DNA of 64,000 bases from Lepidodermella squamata (GCA_047495785.1 JBLDXI010000013.1:3100001-3164000), one strand, 5' to 3'; counted from the stretch's first letter, positions 45,609 to 60,285 are shown. The notes: generated by a model not told the origin, from the sequence alone. Numbers and translations are program-made.

Positions 45609-46908
45609 TCAATTTTCAACGAACGAAATGAAGAAAAATGTCATATTCACTGTAAGTAGCGCGTAGACCACCAAAGTCGCAACTACAATATCGGAAATGC
45701 GATAGGCAGTAACCCTGATTCGCATAACTCGATATTTTCTCAGCGTCATCTCCTGAGTATTGCTCCTTGACCAGGTGCACAATACCAGGGAATGAATCGT
45801 TAGAATTCCGCTGATTATAAAATAGGTCTGAATGTAATACAGAAAATAAACCGGCTCCGTTGTCTTCGGTAAGTCGATTATCGAGCCAGGATGAAGCATA
45901 GTGAATGCCAGTAGCACAGCAGCACTGAATCCTGGCCTTTCCGGCTCTTCCGGATGCATGATCAATGCACCCAATTGAAGAGACATCAATACTTGAAATG
46001 GTAAAACTGTTGACAGCATGTAATGCTGGGGCGACCTTTCGAACCGCAGCCATAGCCAGTGAAGATTCATAGTTCTATCACCGGTTTCGTTCGTCCAATA
46101 CCGATCAAAGCGCCAAACATCAGCGGGTGATGCAAAGGGGATATTGTCGAAATCTCGCCCGTTAGCCTTCAACTCTTCCACGGTTTTGACGTTGAATGTA
46201 TTGACGACAAATTCTTCTCGTTTTTCTTCTGTCCAGATCTCCCAGGAACACTCGATTGAATGGAAAGGGAAACGTCGAATGTTGGTTGCTGAGCAGAATG
46301 TGTCGAATCTCCCGATTGAGGTGAAGGAAGCATAGGGCAAAGGAACTACCCCAGGGGCTTCGGGGAAGTCACAGCTAGTACAGTTTTGAACGCTAACTTC
46401 TCTGCCGGCATAGCTGTATGAAAGTGGCCTTAAAATAGACCTTTCGTGATCAAAACCTTACCTATCAATTTGATCGGGTTGAATGTAACCATTGCGAAGA
46501 AGAATTTTTGGAACCCACAGGTCGTCGCGCTTGAATCGGCATCTTCTCAGGGCATATGCTTCTTTCGTTAACGTTACTTTGTTCCATTGAGCGCATGATG
46601 GTAGGTACCAGTAGACCGTGACCAACGCTTGAAGCGACATGCTGTGATAGAAAACCAATTGATTAATGGAAAGGCCAATCCTGTAAATCCTTATACCGCT
46701 TTTCAACTTCATTGATCTCGACCAATCTGAGGAGTAAAACATCAACGTTAACGACTGGCTTGAAGACAGTTTCATAGGCGACTCTTGGCGGGCTTCGAGG
46801 ATTTTTCAATTCGGGACATTGTGCTTCGATTGATTGGCACAATTCCTCATCCGGGCTGGAAGAAGCCTTCTGCAGCAGGACGATCAGTATCAAAACTCTC
46901 CAAGTCAT
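45609..46908 (-). CDS. Cys-loop ligand-gated channel subunit 11 with 14-residue loop
   Basis: Exons 46908-46697, 46641-46462 and 46413-45609 give 398 residues. It keeps the phase-2 intron of subunits 6-10 but has lost the Cys-loop intron, so exon 3 runs from the CxxC region (QNCTSC) to the stop. The loop has 14 residues between the cysteines rather than 13, and reads RRFPFHSIEC, replacing the near-invariant Asp after FPF with His. TM2 (PERPGFSAAVLLAFTML) has Glu instead of Asp in the PDR start. The N-terminal module is also degenerate (ELCQSI ... CPELKNPRSPP). It could be a functionally diverged or non-gating subunit. The frame is intact, so it is not an obvious pseudogene. Confidence 0.87.
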
Positions 46909-47013
46909 TCAGCTGCTAAGTTTGCAACCAACGAAAATCAATACATCAAAACTTTTCGAAAAACATGTTATTTTTAAGGCATCTCATCATCAAAAAGCTT
47001 TTAAATGTGAGTT

Positions 47014-48380
47014 CTAGGCGTAGACTGAGGAGAAGTATGAAATGTTAATGCCGATGACGATAATGGCGAAAATCACGCCAACGATAAGATCCACAATTCG
47101 AGGCCAGCTGATGTGCCAAAAAGCTGTTTTATCTTTACCATGCCCTTTCGTCCACGTTGTTGCAATCAGAACGTAGAGGGTAAGGGTGACTCCAAACGCC
47201 ATGTTACTGATGATGTAGTAGAAAATGTAAACTTCTTGTGCTGTCGATGGGATAGCGCTGAAAAATTGAGTTTGAAGGACTGAGAAGGCTAAGGTGACTG
47301 TCATCGAGAAGGCGGCTCTGTCTCCCGAATCCGGGGACATGATTAGAGTTCCGATTTGAAGAATCGACATCATGATAACAGGTAGAAAGATTGACAACAC
47401 ATAATACCTGAAAATTGGATAATCTCAATAAAGCAGAAAATGTTATTGAAAAATAAAAATTACTGGGATTTTCGTTGTAGCTCAAAGACGATTCGGAAAA
47501 GGCCGTAGTCCCGAGCGATGTACTCAATAAACACATTCGGGACATTCCAAATGTCAGATTTCGCTGTCATGGGTGTATCTTTGAAGACAAAATTTTCCTC
47601 AGCGCGCTGGACTATTGTATCGTTGATTTTGATTTGGGGCTGGGAGCCAAGTGCTGACTCTATGATGATTTCCAAGTAACAGCGCTGTTTATCATAGGGG
47701 AAATTCTGCAATAAGGAAACGTGAAATTGATAGTCGCAGCTGAAAACTGTCAATTACTTCGAAATTCATGGTGCACATAGATTCGAATAATCCGGAAGAC
47801 GTGAGCATCGCATGAAAACTGCCAACAGCCTCGTCAGGAAAAATAACGACATCGCTATTCGCATTTCTAACCCGCAAAACGGGGATTAAAAGCTGAAATT
47901 TCTCGAATTTTCTTACTTTTCTATTGCATCAATTTCGTCGTAGGCGTTAGATAGCCAGAACCTTGGCATCCAAGTGTCTTCTTTCTTAACTTGTACATAG
48001 TTGACGAGTTTAGCTTCCTCGGATAGATTGCTTGATTTGTACATATTCGGGTAAACTGGACAGGCTGGCAAGTACCAGTGAATTTCGAACCGACCTTGAA
48101 CTGACAGCCTTAAAACAAAATTTCAAGCATTGCAAGGACAGTATTTAGCCAACTTTTGCAGCAAATTGTCGAGACCGATGAGTCTTTTAGCAAAAAATAG
48201 AATCGAGATAGGCACTAGATCGGATTGTTTCACCACAGGACGTGCCATAGGACGACTGATATATGGGCAATAGTCTTCTAGCCATGCTCTGTACTCCTCT
48301 TCTGGGTAAAGGTGTGTGCCTTTGTCTGCAAGGGCGATGCAAAAAATCGCCGAAATTATAGATAGCCCTGAAACAATCAT
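47014..48380 (-). CDS. Cys-loop ligand-gated channel subunit 12
   Basis: Five exons (48380-48154, 48108-47917, 47866-47758, 47705-47464, 47407-47014) give 387 residues, with an extra intron just before TM1 (SQ/YYVLSIF) not found in the other copies. The start at 48380 gives a signal peptide; an in-frame ATG at 48425 would add 15 residues. The N-terminal module is degenerate (EYRAWL ... CPYISRPMARPV) and has lost one cysteine. The Cys loop is C-x13-C (ENFPYDKQRC). The donor of exon 1 (GTTGGC) is weak. The exon 3 acceptor was chosen because the earlier AG meets a stop. This is the outermost member of the array. Confidence 0.83.
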
Positions 48381-50102
48381 GTTCGGTTTCTGATCACAAC
48401 AAAACTCTGAAATATCCATCGGCATGTAGCCTCTTTACCCACGCATTTTCGTTATCAAATCAATCATTTATGCTATTTAAAATCCGTGAGTCATTGAAAA
48501 TATTTCCCAATATTTATTGATTGCGAAAAAAAATATTGAAAAATTTATTACATTGAATTAATTAATATTGCCCGCGTTAATTTGATAAGTAACTGTCCTC
48601 ATTGAGTTCATTCCTATATCTGTTTTTGTGAGAAGAAAAAAATTGAAGATATATCAGGCCTTTTCACACGTCCAACCTCATGAATAACAAGATGAACCCC
48701 GGGAGGATTTCTTTAAAAGCCGCGATAACATGACAAATTTCGCTTGAAAGTTGACAAGCTGTGACGAAAAATCAGCCTGATTTCACGCCTATCTATTGCA
48801 CCGAATCCGTTGAAATCAGGACGATAAACTTGAACGGCAAAATATTGTTATTTTCTGTTATTTACGCGATTTTGAAAGGTTATTTTGAACGAGTTTGAAC
48901 GCATATATATCGGTTTATTGCTATAAGCTAATCTAGATTGAACTGGCCGTAAATTAGCTACCGTCGCAGCCGGCGTGTAATTGTTGTCGAGGTCACTTGT
49001 TCAGCGTCTAGCGCTCAAGAGACATTTGCGCGCACACACTAATAATAAAAGATGCGCGCGCGCACAAAATGAGACGCGCAAAAACAATGCGGTCGATGTT
49101 AATAAAATCGGTCTCTTACTCGTCGAAATCGAAAAACCAGCGCGTCGTCGCGATGCCACTGGTCTTCGAATCTACGAAAATTTCATTAAATTCGATAATC
49201 ATCATCATCTCGCGTGTATGTAGTATAGACTTTTATAAACGCGCGCGCACATGACAATAGCGAACCGATCATCACCATCATCTCATCATGCGGTTTTATT
49301 ATTATGTCGTCAACTTTCGATATCTCTTCATAGCTGTCATCATCGAAAAATTCGAGTGGCCATCGTTACTTTTATATCGCTGCTCAGGAAAGGGACGCAG
49401 AGGCGCCGGGCGAAAGAAGCGAGACGAGCGGGCAAATTGACTTTCGCGAAATATATATATCACGCACAACAACAACAGCGCATCAACAACAACAAAACAT
49501 CGAACATACACACCCATCTCTTACCATATAGTATAGTATTATCTTCATTACAGTATATAAGATTGACATATGACGTTGTCGAGGAGATTTACAGCGTCAA
49601 TCTGTGCGCACAACGCGTGAATTTTTTTCGCTCATTTTGTTCGCGCGCTCATAGAAAATTAATAGCGCACACTATATACAAAATAGCTGCTACCATAATA
49701 ATAGTAATAAACAAAAACATATATAGAGTGACCACACGCGCGTGTCTGATTGAATTTCGGCGCTGCGTCTCGAATTTTTATCTGATTTTTTCGCGACACG
49801 TTTAATTAAGTATTCGCGCGACACGTTTAATTAAGTATTCGCGCGCGGCCTCTGATGTTAATTGAAAAGAAATATTGTATTATTTTTGTTAGATTTCTCC
49901 ACCAAATTGAATTATTTTTATTTATCTACCGCCGCGGCTCACCTCAAAAAAATTTGTATTCGCATTCGGTTATCAAAATAGCTTGTTGCTTTGGAATGTG
50001 ACGCTTGTTGTGAACACCTGGTCACGCCTCTTGATTTTAGCGTCTCACTAAAAAATTATTGCTCAATTTTCTTCTAAAATATAGGAATATTATCGCTAAA
50101 AA
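48381..50102. other. Divergent intergenic region with CG-alternating tracts
   Basis: 1.7 kb between divergent genes. Many CGCGCG/GCGCAC runs occur at 49020-49260 and 49590-49860, with a 25-base tandem duplication at 49795-49844. Long plus-strand frames here are low-complexity and not supported as genes. The region may contain promoters for both neighbours. Confidence 0.5.
49795..49844. repeat. 25-base tandem duplication
   Basis: Two adjacent identical copies of a unit beginning GACACGTTTAATTAAGTATT and ending CGCGC. Confidence 0.8.
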
Positions 50103-53100
50103 ATGAAAATTTTCCTGTTTTTCCTTGCGGCCATGTCTCTGGAATTTTCAACTGCCATGTATTTCGACGGTACAGGTGATCCTGATCTGTTAGGATCTGG
50201 TATGGCCTCACTCGCCGATCAATTGATAAGCCAAGAAAGTCAGGAAAACGAAGCGACCACAACAATGCTTTCAGTCTCTTCGACCGAAACGCCGATTCGG
50301 AGGGAGCCTAAATTAGAAAACAGCTTCCCATCACCTTCGCCAGAGTCGCTAATGAGAGACGAGCAGTTATTAATCGAGACATCTCTATCGCCTTCTGCTG
50401 AGACTGTTTTGGCAGAAAATGAGGTGACACCGACGCCTTCGAGTAATGACTCCGTGATTACTACCTCAGCACTACCTGTTGAGCCTAATACTCCGTCATC
50501 GCCTGTGAATGCTACCCAGGACTTGGGGATAGTGACATCGCTCGGTATCGATAAAGACGCGGCTGTTTCGCCTATTCCGCCGCTTGATATGAGGCCAATA
50601 CTCGAGATTAGGATGAATGAAACGTTGGATAGGGATGGCGAGACGACACCTAAACAGCCGGATATTCGTATACCATCGCTAATAACTGCAGATTCGGTTA
50701 ATGAAACTGTGGCTATTTTGACGAATTTCACTAATTTCACGGTGCTGAGTTCTCCGGATCCGCTCACTACGATCGAGCAGCTAATCAACGCTACGTCGAA
50801 TGTAACTGAAACTAGGTTAGCACTTAGTATTTTACAAAATTAAAAAAAATTCTTTTAAAGGAATTTTTAATTTAATTCTCATTTTTTAAAATCTCATCTC
50901 TCGAATTTAGATTTATCTTCAATAATTTTTGAATATTTTTATACCACGAAGCTCTTATGAATCACATCACGTGGTTATTTTTATGACATGGGCCATCCAG
51001 AAAATTTTCTTGAAATTTTATTATAAAACAAAACCAAACCATAGCAACGGTTGCTATGCAATCATTTATGGCAGAAAATCCTATTTCGAATCACAAAATA
51101 TCCAAAGTTTATAGTTCACTGTAATTAATTTCAGATCTTCGACGATCGACCCTCTTTCATCAACATTGAAAGCTATCATGGTCGAAATTTCGGCGAATCT
51201 ATCGTCTACCATTCCTCCTGTAAACCGAACTGATCCAAGAAATGACTCGGTATCAGAAGAATTATTAAGGTAGTTTAATTGCTTTGCCAGTTCTATATAC
51301 CCATCGATGTTTATTAGCGTGTCCACATCGACTGAATCACCTGCGACTACCACAGTTAGGGTGACCACTCCCACGACAACAACGACTACTACTACTACTA
51401 CTACTACTACTACAACAAAGCGGCCGGAAACGAGTTCAACCTCGAAGATGAGCACAACTCCTTTCCTCTGGTTCATCGATCCACATTTCGAGAGCAAGTA
51501 CGCTCCAAACGCTCACAGACCAGCGCTAGAGATAGCGCCATTAACGACTACGCAGAAAGCCATCCTAACCGCCTCGACGGCTGAAATCAAGCCAGCTCTG
51601 CCTTATTATCAGCCGCTCAACTGCTACGTTTGCACGAACATGTCGAGCTCGTGCGACGTGTCTGGCGATGTAATTAATGAGGAGCAGCTGATGGCGGCGG
51701 CGGCGAGCACTAATGAGTCGCCCACCGTCGGCATCACGCTCATCCAGTGCCCGCCGAACACGCGGTCCTGCGCGAAATTGTCCGTAACAGTGCGCTATAT
51801 TTACGACTCGACGGTGAAATGTATGTTTGACGTGCAAGTTTTTCTGAGACAATCGTGGGTTTGCTATCGAATTTCCAGCCTTTTATAGCTGGCTAGACAG
51901 AAAAAATGATAATCCATATTAAAGATCAAACGGTTCAGCCAAAAAATGAGAAAGTAATTATAAGTATAACATCGGCAGGGTTATGATCGAACGAAAAGTG
52001 TAAACTCGAGTCTTGAAAATTTTTTTGAATGGGTGATCCTGATGGGGCAATTTTTTCTACCACATCTTAGGTAATAAAGCCATATTAAATGTGGCTGCTC
52101 TTATCGGGTCGTTCTGCGTAACAAAAATTGGAAATGAACACTTTTCCTCCTTTGATCGCAACCCTGCGGGTGAGAGAATTTTCAAAAATATAGAACCGTT
52201 TATTTAAGATTGATTTATTCCGCAATTAAATTTAGGAAAATTATTTTAATAGTTTAAAAATTAAAAAGTTAATATAATACTTTAAACAATTTGAGATTTT
52301 GACAATTTCCTCAAGTTGTGCTCAATTTCTTCAGAATATAAATTCCAAAATTGTGAAAATGTAGTTTTTCGATTGTGCTTCTGGCCATATTTGTATCCGC
52401 AACACGCAGTTTTTTCACTCCATTTTTCCATCAGCGAAATTTCACTTTTATCAGCGTGCGGTTGTGTTTTTGATCAGCAAAATATTTTATTCAGTCTTCA
52501 GATTGGGCCAAAGGAACCGTCTGACGACCGGGGTAACTACTAGAGCAATTTCGGGGTCGGGAAAGAATTCACGCCGTTGCAGCCCTGTTTCCTGTTGCCA
52601 CGCCGTAGTTGCGAACCATGCTCAACTTTAACTGGATGTGCTCATTTTTGCAGTTGTTTGTAAATTGAACGTTTGACTGATATGCGATATAAAAAATGGA
52701 GTTTCCGATGGGTGGGCCCCGATGACTGTACATGGGCTGGAACTATCCAGAGGGCGTAACCGATCTTTCACCTTCTCCCCTAGCAGTTTTGTCCGGGTAG
52801 GTGGATTAGATACACCTTATCAACAATGGGAGGAAAATTCAACAGGTAAGCTAGCTGACGCTAAGTTGCAGACGAAAAACTCATTTTTCAAAGATTCGCA
52901 ATAACGATTCGGTGCTTACACCTGGCTAAAGAAAAAATATTTCATAAAAGATGGGTTAACGAATTTTTTCGGCTGATGGAAAAAGCGCAGTTTTGGTTTG
53001 GAAAAAGTCGTGAAATTTACACAAAAAAGTAACTTCAACCTCAATATTTTTTTGACCCGCTAAAAATTGAAAAAATTAAAACAAATTATAGCAGTGTAGT

Positions 53101-53348
53101 GCTAAAAAATGAACAAAATAGTCACTCTTTATCTTGCAGACGAAACAACTATCACAAGATTTTGCTCGAATATTCAAGATAATTACTGCGAAATCAAAGC
53201 CGGCTCCGGGTCGTCCTACGAACAGTGCTACTGCGGCTCACACGCCTGCAATTCTTCTCGCCGTATTGCTTCCAGCCACGTCCTGATCAGTGGCCTAACA
53301 ACTATTTTATCGTTGCTACTACTTGATGTCTTGTCATTTCTTAACTAA
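50103..53348 (+). CDS. GPI-type Ly6/uPAR-domain protein with mucin-like N-terminus
   Basis: Exons 50103-50815, 51135-51269, 51318-51820 and 53140-53348 give 519 residues. After a signal peptide, about 370 residues are rich in Ser, Thr, Pro and N-glycosylation sites, including a Thr run encoded by an (ACT)n tract at about 51385-51415. A Ly6/uPAR-like domain follows (CYVCTN start, CPPNTRSC, then ... CYCGSHACN end). It is split by the 1.3-kb last intron. The C-terminus is a hydrophobic tail after a short basic spacer, typical of GPI anchoring. Three-finger Ly6 proteins often modulate nicotinic-type receptors, which is notable beside this channel array, but a link is only inferred. The mucin-like stalk would hold the domain away from the membrane or form a glycocalyx. 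Confidence 0.8.
51821..53139 (+). other. Long intron of the Ly6 gene
   Basis: 1,319 nt, AT-rich; no coding frame or repeat recognised. Confidence 0.6.
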
Positions 53349-53564
53349 CATGTTTTCCATGTTTTATATCGTCCTAAACTGGCCTGTGGCACGACGTCCA
53401 GGCGCTGTTCGTTTTTGTGTCGGAACAAAAAGATGATTTTTAGAATTTTGAAAATAAATAAATGAAGTCCGCAAGCAAACTGCGTGCATACTTTATTCGT
53501 GAACAATAACTCGGCGTAGTGCGGTATGTATAGCATCAAAAAAGGCAGTGTTTTTATAAGCTCA

Positions 53565-55906
<2,342 letters not shown>

Positions 55907-57529
55907 TTTTGACTTGTTAATCGAGCCTCGACGCAATGCTGATTGTTTCTGATAAGGAATAGCAGTAAATAAGGTAAATCAGACCTTGTAGTACTGTAAT
56001 ACTGTTGTGGTGATAAACAGGTCAACACAGACTTGGGGTTAATAAGAGTATACGAGAATCGCAAACATTCATTCAAAAAGCCTCATTCATTGTTCTTATT
56101 GAGGACAGCGCGATGTCATGTTTGGACCTCAATGCCTATGCGTTACAGAGTTATTCGTGCCGAGGTAAGCTATGTCGTGATTAGCATATGGACGTATTAT
56201 AAAAGCCTCACGAGAGAAGCCCCGCTCATTTTCAATAGTACCATGAACAATAATTACAAACCTACACGCACGCATGCATTTTTTCATATTTTTATGCGCA
56301 TATTGCCATTAATATAGTATAGCGTATAGTATAGTGGCCATAAAAAAGCCAGCAATTTTCAGCAGGTATATACGAGGCAGAAGGCAAATGCGTGATGATG
56401 CGGGTGTTTGCCGAGGGGCGAAGGCACGATTCGACGCGGCGCCATGAATTGATGAAAAGCAAATATATATCGATACAACGCCATTCGCCCTTTTGTGCTT
56501 GATTTCCGGTTTATTTCAAAGTTTGGCCAATTAATCGCAGTGCGCCTAGCATTTTGGCAGGTCATGATGACTCAGTGAAGTATAGCCCTTATACACTAAC
56601 GATGAATAAATAATTCGGGGGTGAACTTCAACCTGTGATAGTTAATTAATATAATTTTATTTACTATTGGGAAATGCCGGAAATATTCCCTACAGCTGAG
56701 GAATAAAATGGCTAATTTTTTCGCTGTTAAATATCCCTATTTTTTATTGATACTCTGGTGGAAAAAAATGACCCCTGGATTAAGATTGAAATTCACACAG
56801 CTGCTAAAAAATGATCTCACCTTCTCTTTTGGAATTACGGCTGCCATGATGCTGATGAGTGAAAAAATGAAGGCTAGGAAATGAAAATTGGAAGTTGTAT
56901 TCCACACAACAGCTGAATAAATTTCGCTAGTTACGAAAAGCCTACTCAATTCGTTTCGGCGAAAAGAAGACGTACGTTACGTTTTTTGTAATAATTAAAG
57001 GCCGAAAGAGCAAAAAATATTGAGGCGTGTGACGTTAGTAGGTTTTTACTACAACAAAGCCTCAATGAGCGCCTTTTTCGTCTCTCGTGCAATTTCTAGA
57101 TGAAACAAAAATGAGGGAATTATTGCTTCACTTTACACTTTTATAGTAGTTTTCATTCATTTTTGTTCGTTATTCTTGTGATTTTCGCTCTTTATTGGCT
57201 TCTCGGGAAAAACACATTACTGATTACAAAATGCCGATAAATGCAGCCGAAATTAAAGAGCAATGAGGAACATTATTCGAAGACTTATGAGTGATAAGAA
57301 ACGTACGGCCGATATTGCTAATTAAACGTTTGTGAGTTCGGCGATGTGAACATATGGAACACATCGATTCTTGAAAAAGCTGAGACAAATGATCAAGTAT
57401 TGGAAGCGACATAATTCAGCAATTATCTGCGCTGCATTGAACGTGACTTCTCGCGTGAATTTTCAGTCGCAAATAGCCGCGAGGTTATAAGGCCCTAAAT
57501 CTTGAGAGACGGGTTCATTAACGTGCAAA
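55907..57529. other. Divergent intergenic region
   Basis: 1.6 kb between PCYT2 and receptor 2. Apart from the possible extra PCYT2 exon near 56822-56848, nothing is recognised. Confidence 0.45.
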
Positions 57530-57535
57530 ATGCTA

Positions 57536-59932
57536 ATGAAAATTTTAACGATATTTTTGATTACAGCATCTTTCAGCGCTGTAGAATGCACGAAGAAATA
57601 CACCATGGAGATGCTGTTTCTTCTAACAATCACTGGAGACGAGCCAAAAAATGGAACCGCCTGCCGAGTTGGCGCCCAAATCGCGTTCGATGAAGTCAAA
57701 GCTCGGCAGGACATTCTACCCGACTATCAAATGGAGCCCCTCTTCATCGACGAAAAGGTCCTTTCATCAGCCGCAGCTCCGTTGGCTGTTCAATTCCGGC
57801 GACGACTCGACGAAAACAGAGACAAAGAAGCAGTGACCAAAGTTTATCAATCTCCAGTAATGTATGGTCCCTACTTCACCACTGGATGCGCTGCCCTTGC
57901 TAGATCTGCTCACTACATCGATATGATCCACATTTCACTTGGGTGTATCTCGCCAATATTCACAGCCAATCGACGCTTGTACCCCAATCTGTATCGCATC
58001 AAGATCACTGGCGAGATGGTAGCGTATCCTGAACTTCATTTCTTCCGCCGAGTCGCGAATTGGAACCGTTTCGGAATTTTGACATTCAGCACTAACTTCC
58101 TGGACTATCAACTGGCAATTTTCCTATCAAAAGCAGCTCAAGCTGAGAAATTTGAAGTTTCATTCTTTGACATTGTCCCCGATATCGATGACAACGTAAT
58201 TCTTCGATTGAAAGACTCAGATTCCAGGGTCGTGGTACTCTCGACCGCTACAACGATCTTAGCCATGAAATTCCTCTGTTTCATGCATAAATTCGGTATG
58301 ACAGGTTCGAAGTATGGATTTGTGCTTCACACAGCCGCTTGGGCAGAACCTCCCAGCGTTCCAGCAACCCTTCCTGGTCTACCATATTGCACCCGAGCTG
58401 TTATACTTGAGCAGTATAAGTACACGTTTTGGATTGGATTCGCAATGACTGCTAGTGGAGTTGCGCCTGAAACTGTGAAATCAAGTCTCGGGAGTTCGAT
58501 GAAAGATTTCGAGGCTAAGTTCGATAAAATGACGAACGGCGTCGCTGTTGCAGATCATGATAAGAGGATGAATTGTTACGACTCTGCAGTTCACACATTC
58601 ATGGCGTTGGACGACGCTGAGAAAAAGCTGGCGACAATCAACAAAACCCTGAGAGACTACAGCACTCATCCTCAATTGATCATGAAAACTGTGAATGACT
58701 CGATGGCGAATGTTGACTACTACGGCTTTCGGGTGGGCCGGTTTCGTTATTCGAATAGGGTTGAGTTCGATTCTGATACGCAAATCATTTTTCAATGGAC
58801 GCCCGATAGCGGTATTCAAGTTTTGTACGAGTTCGTCGCCGTGAACGAATCGAACCTAGCAAATTACTCTAACTATAGAATGCGAACTGTAGGATCGCCG
58901 GTATGGTTCACACCAGATAAAAAGCCACCTAGAGACGGTGCAATTTACATCCAGAAACTCACCGTAGTCAGTGAAGAGTTCTTTTGGGCGATATTAGCTA
59001 TGGGATCTTCTTTCAGCCTGATTCAACTCCCTATATTCGCGAAAGCGATCTATTTGAGCCTCAAGCAACCCCAAAGCTTTCAGTTCTCCCCCATGGGTCT
59101 ATCATGTTCGATGCTGGGTTGCATTCTCCTAAATGCAGCGGCGATTGTCTTTTCAGTCCGAGTATCGTCAAGTTCAGATTCTACGCCTGTTCTTTGTATC
59201 TGCCAGAAAGTCTTATGTGCTTCTGCACTTAGCATTGTCCATAGTTACTTGGTATCACGTTGCGGAGTTTTTCTCAATTTCTCAATTCAACGCAGTCGAA
59301 TTTCCTCTCAATCCTACCAACATCGGAGAACCTCAGTCAGTGGAAGCATATCTCGAAATAGAAAGGGGAGTTCTGTTCAACAGTTTATCCGACAGAGAAC
59401 TGGCTCCGTCACCCGTCTGAGCAATCCGGTCACTAAGCAAGACATAGACGAAGATAAACCTGTTGTTATCACAATGTTGTCCGTTTTCTGCATCAACGCG
59501 GTGTACATGACAGCGTGGATGTTAGTTGACACCCCGAGGCTCTTGTTGTTTTCATTCCCGCAAGTTGTTGATCTGCAACTCGATACTATTCTCGTCGAGC
59601 AAACCTACGCATGCCGATCGGCCAATGATGTTGCATGGCTTGTCGCCCTCACCGCAGCTCATGCGATAATGCTTGCCATCGGGGCTCTTCTGTCGTTCGA
59701 ACTACGTCGAGCGAGGCAAATGGAGTCCTACTTTCCAGATTTCAAACATATTCGAATGTTGATCGGCGTTGAAGCTTCCTTGTTCTTTGCAGGAGCCCTG
59801 CTCGTCATTGCTCTACGATCCCCAACAAGCCAAATGATGGCTTGTTCTTGCATCTGCTTGTTTATTTCCTTATGTTTTTCATTTGCTACCTTGGGACCGA
59901 TTACAAAGCAAAGCGTACAGAGGCAAAATTGA
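57536..59932 (+). CDS. GABA-B-type class C G-protein-coupled receptor 2
   Basis: Intronless, 798 residues from the ATG at 57536 (another ATG two codons earlier is equally possible). The signal peptide MKILTIFLITASFSAVEC precedes a Venus-flytrap-like ectodomain (MYGPYFTTGCAALARS; RRVANWNRFGIL). It aligns with receptors 1 and 3 but is the most divergent of the three. Seven hydrophobic segments are visible in the C-terminal half, TM1 starting near 58980 and TM7 ending near 59900. The TM3-TM4 loop is basic and Ser-rich (RISSQSYQHRR ...). The TM7 end lacks the FVPK-type motif of receptor 1, and the C-tail is very short. Ligand is unknown. Intronless genes in an intron-rich neighbourhood may indicate an ancient retrocopy. 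Confidence 0.85.
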   Translation: MKILTIFLITASFSAVECTKKYTMEMLFLLTITGDEPKNGTACRVGAQIAFDEVKARQDILPDYQMEPLFIDEKVLSSAAAPLAVQFRRRLDENRDKEAVTKVYQSPVMYGPYFTTGCAALARSAHYIDMIHISLGCISPIFTANRRLYPNLYRIKITGEMVAYPELHFFRRVANWNRFGILTFSTNFLDYQLAIFLSKAAQAEKFEVSFFDIVPDIDDNVILRLKDSDSRVVVLSTATTILAMKFLCFMHKFGMTGSKYGFVLHTAAWAEPPSVPATLPGLPYCTRAVILEQYKYTFWIGFAMTASGVAPETVKSSLGSSMKDFEAKFDKMTNGVAVADHDKRMNCYDSAVHTFMALDDAEKKLATINKTLRDYSTHPQLIMKTVNDSMANVDYYGFRVGRFRYSNRVEFDSDTQIIFQWTPDSGIQVLYEFVAVNESNLANYSNYRMRTVGSPVWFTPDKKPPRDGAIYIQKLTVVSEEFFWAILAMGSSFSLIQLPIFAKAIYLSLKQPQSFQFSPMGLSCSMLGCILLNAAAIVFSVRVSSSSDSTPVLCICQKVLCASALSIVHSYLVSRCGVFLNFSIQRSRISSQSYQHRRTSVSGSISRNRKGSSVQQFIRQRTGSVTRLSNPVTKQDIDEDKPVVITMLSVFCINAVYMTAWMLVDTPRLLLFSFPQVVDLQLDTILVEQTYACRSANDVAWLVALTAAHAIMLAIGALLSFELRRARQMESYFPDFKHIRMLIGVEASLFFAGALLVIALRSPTSQMMACSCICLFISLCFSFATLGPITKQSVQRQN

Positions 59933-60220
59933 AAAAGTATGGTTACAAACCCATCCAAACATTTTCATTTAGTTTCGGTTCTTGTCATTTGTTCTCAATA
60001 AACTTGCTATAACTGTGAAATAAAACTAATGGGAGGCGTTTTGAAGGTTCACGTGAACATTTTTGCTTTTCCCTGGCAACGTTCTCGAAAAAGCCCTGAA
60101 GAAAGTTTTTTCTAGTATGGCCTTTACTCTGCCATGAATTGTAACCCCTAACGTGACTGCGTGGCATGACGTAAAAAACGTAATTTTCTTGAATATTTTA
60201 TACGGCTGTCTTCTCCTCAA

Positions 60221-60270
60221 GTTGACCGAGTCAGACAGCGTACGGGCAAATGATGTCTGACTCGGTCAAC
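60221..60270. promoter_or_regulatory. Perfect 16-bp inverted repeat above the TATA box
   Basis: GTTGACCGAGTCAGAC at 60221-60236 and its exact inverse complement at 60255-60270, separated by 18 bases. It ends 15 bases above the TATA box. The arms contain GAGTCA/TGACTC, which resembles bZIP half-sites. A dimeric transcription-factor site is inferred; a chance repeat of this length is unlikely. Confidence 0.7.
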
Positions 60271-60285
60271 TCTACGGCCGTTCGG

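Noticed and set aside
49251-49805. 184-codon open frame on the plus strand
   Set aside because: Low-complexity, basic, CG-repeat-derived; no start context or homology seen.
50240-50788. Open frame opposite the mucin-like exon
   Set aside because: Mirror of the Ser/Thr-rich coding frame, a composition artefact.
51385-51415. ACT trinucleotide run as a CRISPR or minisatellite
   Set aside because: It is an in-frame Thr codon run inside a mucin-like coding exon.
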